Assembly (NCBI GenBank): GCA_030622395.1
Contig: JAUXGF010000073.1
Span: forward strand, 1-9,145
Source: Calditrichaceae bacterium
GTDB lineage: Bacteria; Calditrichota; Calditrichia; Calditrichales; Calditrichaceae
DNA length: 9,145 nucleotides
Direction: 5' to 3'
In this document: positions 6,226 through 9,145 of the stretch, one piece after another
Position numbering within the stretch: the stretch's first letter is position 1
Layout of the letters: every line of letters starts with the position of its first letter
Position numbers and translations under genes: made by a program
The notes under the pieces: generated by a model
Told to the model about the DNA's origin: nothing
The model's input: only the letters and a program-made list of their open reading frames with translations
Database searches by the model: none

Positions 6226-6251
6226 CCCTTCCCTATTGTATTAGGGAAGGG
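6226..6251. repeat. hairpin, perfect 10-bp stem
   Basis: CCCTTCCCTA (6226-6235) pairs perfectly with TAGGGAAGGG (6242-6251) around a 6-nt loop. On the plus strand it is followed about 11 nt later by a run of A; on the minus strand there is no T-tract next to the stem. It is read as a repeat element rather than a terminator. Confidence 0.65.
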
Positions 6252-6327
6252 CTAGGGATGGGTAAAAAAAACACAAAACTTTTATACTTTGTTAAGGGCG
6301 GAAGCCCATGTGAGTTTACATGAAAAG

Positions 6328-6429
6328 CAAGAATGGAATAATGGATTGATGCCCTGCCTGCCGGCAGGCAGGGAGTACTGGAGTATTGATTAAAAAGCAT
6401 TACTCCAGTACTCCACCACTCCATAACTA
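6328..6429. repeat. octamer array with orientation switch and embedded GC palindrome
   Basis: On the plus strand the sequence divides into 8-bp units: CAAGAATG, GAATAATG, GATTGATG (6328-6351), then a 21-bp interruption (6352-6372), GAGTACTG, GAGTATTG (6373-6388), a 9-bp turn ATTAAAAAG, then CATTACTC, CAGTACTC, CACCACTC, CATAACTA (6398-6429). The second half is the reverse complement of the first, so the inner part folds into a hairpin: GGAGTACTGGAGTA (6372-6385) pairs perfectly with TACTCCAGTACTCC (6401-6414). It begins 6 bp past the methyltransferase stop codon. It is the same family as the array at 2423-2561. Confidence 0.85.
6352..6373. repeat. perfect 22-bp GC palindrome inside the octamer array
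   Basis: CCCTGCCTGCC (6352-6362) is followed immediately by its exact reverse complement GGCAGGCAGGG (6363-6373). It is strikingly GC-rich for this window and sits between two octamer units without disturbing their phase. Palindromes of the CCTGCC/GGCAGG type occur as dispersed elements in other bacterial genomes, to my recollection. Its copy number in this genome cannot be judged here. Confidence 0.85.
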
Positions 6430-6435
6430 CTCTTT

Positions 6436-7320
6436 TTACGAATCATCGGGATGAGAGTTTACAAAAATAAAATAGCGGTGATGCCCCCAAAGCTGCTTAA
6501 TAGGGAAAGGCGCTTTCTCTAAAAAAGCATATTTTAATATTTGATTTTCCAGCTCCGGGCGCACGTCTTTAAAATAATCAACAATACATGTTCTTTCCAA
6601 TTCAGCCGGCAGATTTTTCTTTTTCTTTATTAGAAAACCTAATCCCGCTTTTTTCAACATGTCTTCTTTTTTCATTGCTATATCGGGCCAGGGCGGTATA
6701 TCAAGATAACCGGAACGCATTAACCGCCAGTCTGATTTAGTTAAAGTGGAAACAATTTTAGACGACTTAATATTATCAGGATAAAAATTATCTATTTTTT
6801 CTTTATTAAAAAAAGAGCGCAAACGGTATCCGATCCCACTGCGGTTGGGCACGCATATAAAAATCACTTTTCTCGTTACGCGTTCCAGCTCCGTTAAAAA
6901 CAATCCTAAATTATTAACAAACCAAAGGCTGGCAAAATTCCAACTAAAATCGAAAGCTTTATTATCAAAAGGCAGTTGATTAAAATCTTCAATAAATTGA
7001 AATTTCACAGGCAGGGGGATGCCGTCCCATACTTGCTTTGATTTTGCAATCCTTTGTTCATTTGTATCGACAACAATGGGCGTTACCCCCTCCTTTGCCC
7101 ACCACAAACTGTTAATCCCTGAAACACCTGTCATCCCAAAACCGGGTGCTTCCAAAACAGAATTAATCTGATAAGCGTCTTTTATCTCCCGAAAATAACG
7201 ATGCAGAATAAACCGCTCATAAGTTGTGCCCATTCCCTCATCCATAGTTTCAAAATATTCAGGCCAGGTATCTAAAATGCTAAGGAAGGTAGATATTTTA
7301 TTTTCTTTACTTTCCGGCAT
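6436..7320 (-). CDS. class I SAM-dependent methyltransferase
   Basis: 294-residue soluble protein with a Rossmann-type methyltransferase core in the middle. Motif I is VLEAPGFGMTG (55-65), followed by PIVVDTNEQRIAKSK (81-95), whose Asp85 probably contacts the SAM ribose. Then come LPFDNKAFDFSWNFAS (116-131), the motif II/III region typical of methyltransferase type 11 proteins, and KVIFICVPNR (151-160). Motif I reads E-A-P-G-F-G instead of the usual D-x-G-x-G, so a Pro replaces one glycine; this is unusual but keeps the loop shape. The ATG at 7320 lies inside the epimerase's last codons and has a good Shine-Dalgarno (GAGGA, about 8 nt upstream), which supports this start. The methyl acceptor is unknown; a sugar, glycolipid or prenylated intermediate would fit. 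The gene ends 6 bp before an octamer repeat array. Confidence 0.8.
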   Translation of the reverse strand: MPESKENKISTFLSILDTWPEYFETMDEGMGTTYERFILHRYFREIKDAYQINSVLEAPGFGMTGVSGINSLWWAKEGVTPIVVDTNEQRIAKSKQVWDGIPLPVKFQFIEDFNQLPFDNKAFDFSWNFASLWFVNNLGLFLTELERVTRKVIFICVPNRSGIGYRLRSFFNKEKIDNFYPDNIKSSKIVSTLTKSDWRLMRSGYLDIPPWPDIAMKKEDMLKKAGLGFLIKKKKNLPAELERTCIVDYFKDVRPELENQILKYAFLEKAPFPIKQLWGHHRYFIFVNSHPDDS

Positions 7321-8287
7321 TCAATTCATCCTCAATCGTTTTTTGAATATTTGCTAAAGTATCAAGCGGCTGGTAACCAAGGGCTTCTTCTGTTTTGGAT
7401 ATATCATACGTCCAGCTTCTGCTTATAAGCTGAACGCTGGTTAATAGTCGGCGATTTCCCAATGTTTTTAGTATTGCTTCCGCTCCTCTAAACAAAAATA
7501 AAGGCGCCTTCATATAATTTGGATAATCCCGGCCTTTAGCAATCTGATAGATATTATTTACCAAAGCGCGTAAAGTTACCGCGTTTTGATCTGCCACAAT
7601 ATAGCTCTGCCCGTCAAGTGTATCCATTTGCAGCAATTTAATTATAAGTCCGGCAAATGACGTTACGTTTAACAAGTGTATTTTAATTTGACCGCTTATT
7701 AAAACAAAGCGCTTATTTGAAACCAATGATACAAGTTTTGGCAGAAATCCATCATCGCCGCTGCCGTAAGTAATTGTTGGTCTTAAAATACAAACATTCA
7801 TAGATTCATTATGATATTTTAGCGCTAATTCTTCCGCCTGCCGCTTGGACTTATGATACAGATTATCGGGACAGACATTATCGTCAGCCGCTGCGGGTTG
7901 TTTTTGCGGTATAGTCCCTAAAACGCCAACTGAACTGCAATAAATAAATTTCGGGATATTAAAATTTTTTGCCTGCTCAAGCAAAACTTCCGTGCCGCAG
8001 ACGTTAATTTTGTAATAATGTTCTTCTGGAAAATCAGTCTCTCCCCTTATGGCGGCGAGATGCACAACGGCTTCAATCTTTTCGGAACAAATTTGTTTGA
8101 GAATTTTTTGATCAAAAAAATCTCCTTCAATAATACGGACGCCTTTTGATTTTAACCTTTGGACATTATCATTCTGAAGGGCGCCGCTTCTTATGGGAGC
8201 AAACACTTTATAGCCTTCGTCGCATAATCTAACTGCGGTATGGAAGCCGATAAGGCCGCTTGCGCCGGTTAGTAAAATCTTCTTCAT
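7307..8287 (-). CDS. NAD-dependent epimerase/dehydratase (extended SDR)
   Basis: Cytoplasmic NAD(P)-dependent oxidoreductase of the extended short-chain dehydrogenase family, 326 residues, a normal length for the family. The N-terminal Rossmann motif TGASGLIG is at residues 7-14. It is followed by EGDFFD (54-59), HLAA (76-79), the serine-bearing strand IYCSSVGVLG (115-124), the catalytic pair Y144 and K148 in YHKSK, and LRPTITYGSGDDG (168-180), which is typical of sugar-nucleotide epimerases and of 3-beta-HSD-like members. Substrate cannot be assigned. Neighbouring glycosyltransferases favour a nucleotide sugar, while the isoprenoid gene leaves a lipid substrate possible. The ATG at 8287 places the glycine motif at the expected distance. 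Its 3' end overlaps the methyltransferase start by 14 bp, so the two are probably translationally coupled. Confidence 0.9.
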   Translation of the reverse strand: MKKILLTGASGLIGFHTAVRLCDEGYKVFAPIRSGALQNDNVQRLKSKGVRIIEGDFFDQKILKQICSEKIEAVVHLAAIRGETDFPEEHYYKINVCGTEVLLEQAKNFNIPKFIYCSSVGVLGTIPQKQPAAADDNVCPDNLYHKSKRQAEELALKYHNESMNVCILRPTITYGSGDDGFLPKLVSLVSNKRFVLISGQIKIHLLNVTSFAGLIIKLLQMDTLDGQSYIVADQNAVTLRALVNNIYQIAKGRDYPNYMKAPLFLFRGAEAILKTLGNRRLLTSVQLISRSWTYDISKTEEALGYQPLDTLANIQKTIEDELNAGK

Positions 8288-8406
8288 AATGATAGAATCT
8301 TAAAAAATTTCAACGAGCATGATTAATTCCAGCGAACGCATTTTTACTCATTTTATAGAAGCATAAAATAATTATTACCCGCTGTTTCAGGACTTAAAGT
8401 ATAAAT
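8288..8406 (-). other. 119-bp spacer between nadE-like gene and epimerase
   Basis: No gene is visible. It holds one all-AT hairpin, ATTTTAT (8350-8356) pairing with ATAAAAT (8363-8369) around a 6-nt loop. There is no T-tract on the minus-strand side, so this is not a convincing terminator. No good -35/-10 pair was found, and the epimerase ATG at 8287 lacks a strong Shine-Dalgarno. Whether the epimerase is co-transcribed with nadE or has its own promoter cannot be decided from this. Confidence 0.4.
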
Positions 8407-9145
8407 CTACAGGGAATTTATTCGTAAATATTCAGTCGCTGCAATTTTTCTCTTGATATCATGGATTACATTTTGCACCTGATTTGGAGTCAGCTTGAGC
8501 GCCTTAGCAATCTCGTCTTCACTTACCCCTTTTCCCCAGCCATACCAGATAGTGTCTAAAATATCAAATGGCAAACGGAAAAAAAATTCTTCCTGTGTTT
8601 GTTCGGCGCTGTAAGTATCCGTTGTAGGGATTCTGCCTTGAATTTCTTCCGGGACTTCAAGATATTTTGAAAGCTGGAAGACCTGAGTTTTAAACAGATG
8701 AGCGATTGGTTTCACATCAGCCCCGCCGTCGCCGTATTTTACAAAGAAGCCCTGTTCGTGTTCATTTTTATTGCCGGTCCCGATTACGGCATAATTTCTT
8801 GACTCTGCATGATAATAGAGCATACTCATGCGGCTTCTCTGCTTAAAATTAGAAGCTGCTACAATTTGCAGATATTCTTTTAGCGGCAAGCGTTCGGCTT
8901 TTTCTTTACCATCGGGAGAAATAATAGTCAATTGAAAAATATTTAGAGTATCTTTTTCTAATATATTAGCCGGTAAAACTATTTTTGCCTTATATGAATC
9001 ATCAAATTCCGGAAATACATTTTTTATCGCCTCATCCCGTCTGATATAACAGCCAAAGCCTTTCACCGCCGCAGTCATATCTTCAACTACATATTGAACG
9101 TCAAATTTATTTGCCAACTCTTTGGCTAATGTAAGACTATCAGGA
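8407..9145 (-). CDS. nadE: NAD(+) synthase-like protein, 5'-truncated by window edge
   Basis: Adenylates nicotinic acid adenine dinucleotide and amidates it to NAD in the cytoplasm, if it is a true NadE. The reading frame stays open to the right edge, so the gene is partial. The first ATG-like position (9117) is only an internal TTG. Reading on to the edge gives PDSLTLAKE, which fits the end of the SGGxDS pyrophosphatase loop. About 245 residues are visible. They include GTGNKNE (about visible residues 122-128) and KYGDGGAD (136-143), both hallmarks of NadE, followed by PIAHLFKTQV. The C-terminus has TYSAEQTQEEFFF and a small helical tail with an HTH-like pattern (EDEIAKALKLTPNQVQNVI). No glutaminase domain is visible, but one could lie outside the window. 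It ends 119 bp before the epimerase and heads a run of glycan genes. The family assignment is strong; a housekeeping role versus a locus-specific amidation role is open. Confidence 0.9.
   Translation of the reverse strand, partial: PDSLTLAKELANKFDVQYVVEDMTAAVKGFGCYIRRDEAIKNVFPEFDDSYKAKIVLPANILEKDTLNIFQLTIISPDGKEKAERLPLKEYLQIVAASNFKQRSRMSMLYYHAESRNYAVIGTGNKNEHEQGFFVKYGDGGADVKPIAHLFKTQVFQLSKYLEVPEEIQGRIPTTDTYSAEQTQEEFFFRLPFDILDTIWYGWGKGVSEDEIAKALKLTPNQVQNVIHDIKRKIAATEYLRINSL

Larger units (their letters stand above)
6128..6435. other. 308-bp gene-free spacer packed with palindromes
   Basis: No credible gene. On the plus strand it holds, in order: a Shine-Dalgarno for the glycosyltransferase start at 6127 (AAAAGG on the minus strand at 6133-6138, 5-nt spacer); CCCTT/AAGGG around 6162-6175; a GGGATCCCTGTGGGAAAA element (6171-6188); two long hairpins (6189-6217 and 6226-6251); GGGC-GGAA-GCCC (6296-6307); CATGT/ACATG (6308-6323); and an octamer array with a GC palindrome (6328-6429). 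The individual repeats are listed separately. None has the stem plus T-tract of a clean minus-strand terminator, so read-through from the methyltransferase into the glycosyltransferase is possible. Confidence 0.8.

Noticed and set aside
6189..6251. Intrinsic terminator between the methyltransferase and the glycosyltransferase
   Set aside because: Stems are strong, but no T-tract follows on the minus strand; better explained as dispersed palindromes.
6233..6424. 63-residue open frame on the minus strand
   Set aside because: It reads through the GC palindrome and other repeats, has no ribosome binding site or family features, and fits a repeat-derived frame.
9115..9117. TTG as the start of the NAD synthase
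   Set aside because: The frame stays open to the window edge and encodes part of the SGGxDS loop upstream of it.

Overview
The window is an AT-rich bacterial segment (by eye roughly 35-40% G+C) in which every recognisable gene lies on the minus strand. No rRNA, tRNA, transposase, integrase or CRISPR array is visible. The gene content (NAD synthase, sugar-nucleotide-type epimerase, methyltransferase, GT2 glycosyltransferases, isoprenyl diphosphate synthase, UbiA prenyltransferase), several genes with weak Shine-Dalgarno sequences, and spacers full of short palindromes and 7/8-bp tandem repeats suggest an uncultivated member of the Bacteroidetes/FCB-type lineages. That placement is an impression, not a demonstrated assignment.

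Read in the direction of transcription (right to left), the window opens with the 3' part of an NAD synthase (nadE-like; its 5' end is off the right edge, and the cut falls inside the SGGxDS ATP-binding loop). After a 119-bp spacer comes an extended-SDR NAD-dependent epimerase (7307-8287). A class I SAM methyltransferase (6436-7320) overlaps it by 14 bp. A 308-bp spacer packed with palindromes and an 8-bp repeat array follows. Next are a GT2 glycosyltransferase with a membrane anchor (5213-6127) and a two-domain GT2-GT2 fusion (best start 5216, coupled by an ATGA overlap). A 7-bp tandem array then precedes a short-chain trans-prenyl diphosphate synthase of the CrtE/GGPP type with a TTG start (2565-3437). 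A second 8-bp array and a clear intrinsic terminator (2351-2384) close this unit. Downstream are two apparently separate genes: a very AT-rich orphan lipoprotein (1594-2241) and a UbiA-family membrane prenyltransferase (328-1377). The last 327 bp hold only palindromic repeats.

The genes read as an envelope glycan or glycolipid locus. The epimerase would make or modify an activated sugar, and the methyltransferase would decorate an intermediate. The DPM1-like half of the fusion would charge a polyprenyl phosphate or add a sugar to a lipid, and the other GT2 domains would extend it. The prenyl synthase (and perhaps UbiA) would supply or attach an isoprenoid. This pathway is inferred from families and gene order; no substrate can be read from the sequence.

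The least ordinary material is in the spacers. There are two related octamer arrays that switch orientation part-way (GAGTRATG units becoming CATYACTC units), one of which is interrupted exactly between units by a perfect 22-bp GC palindrome. There is also a third array built on a 7-bp unit. All three begin 3-8 bp beyond a stop codon.
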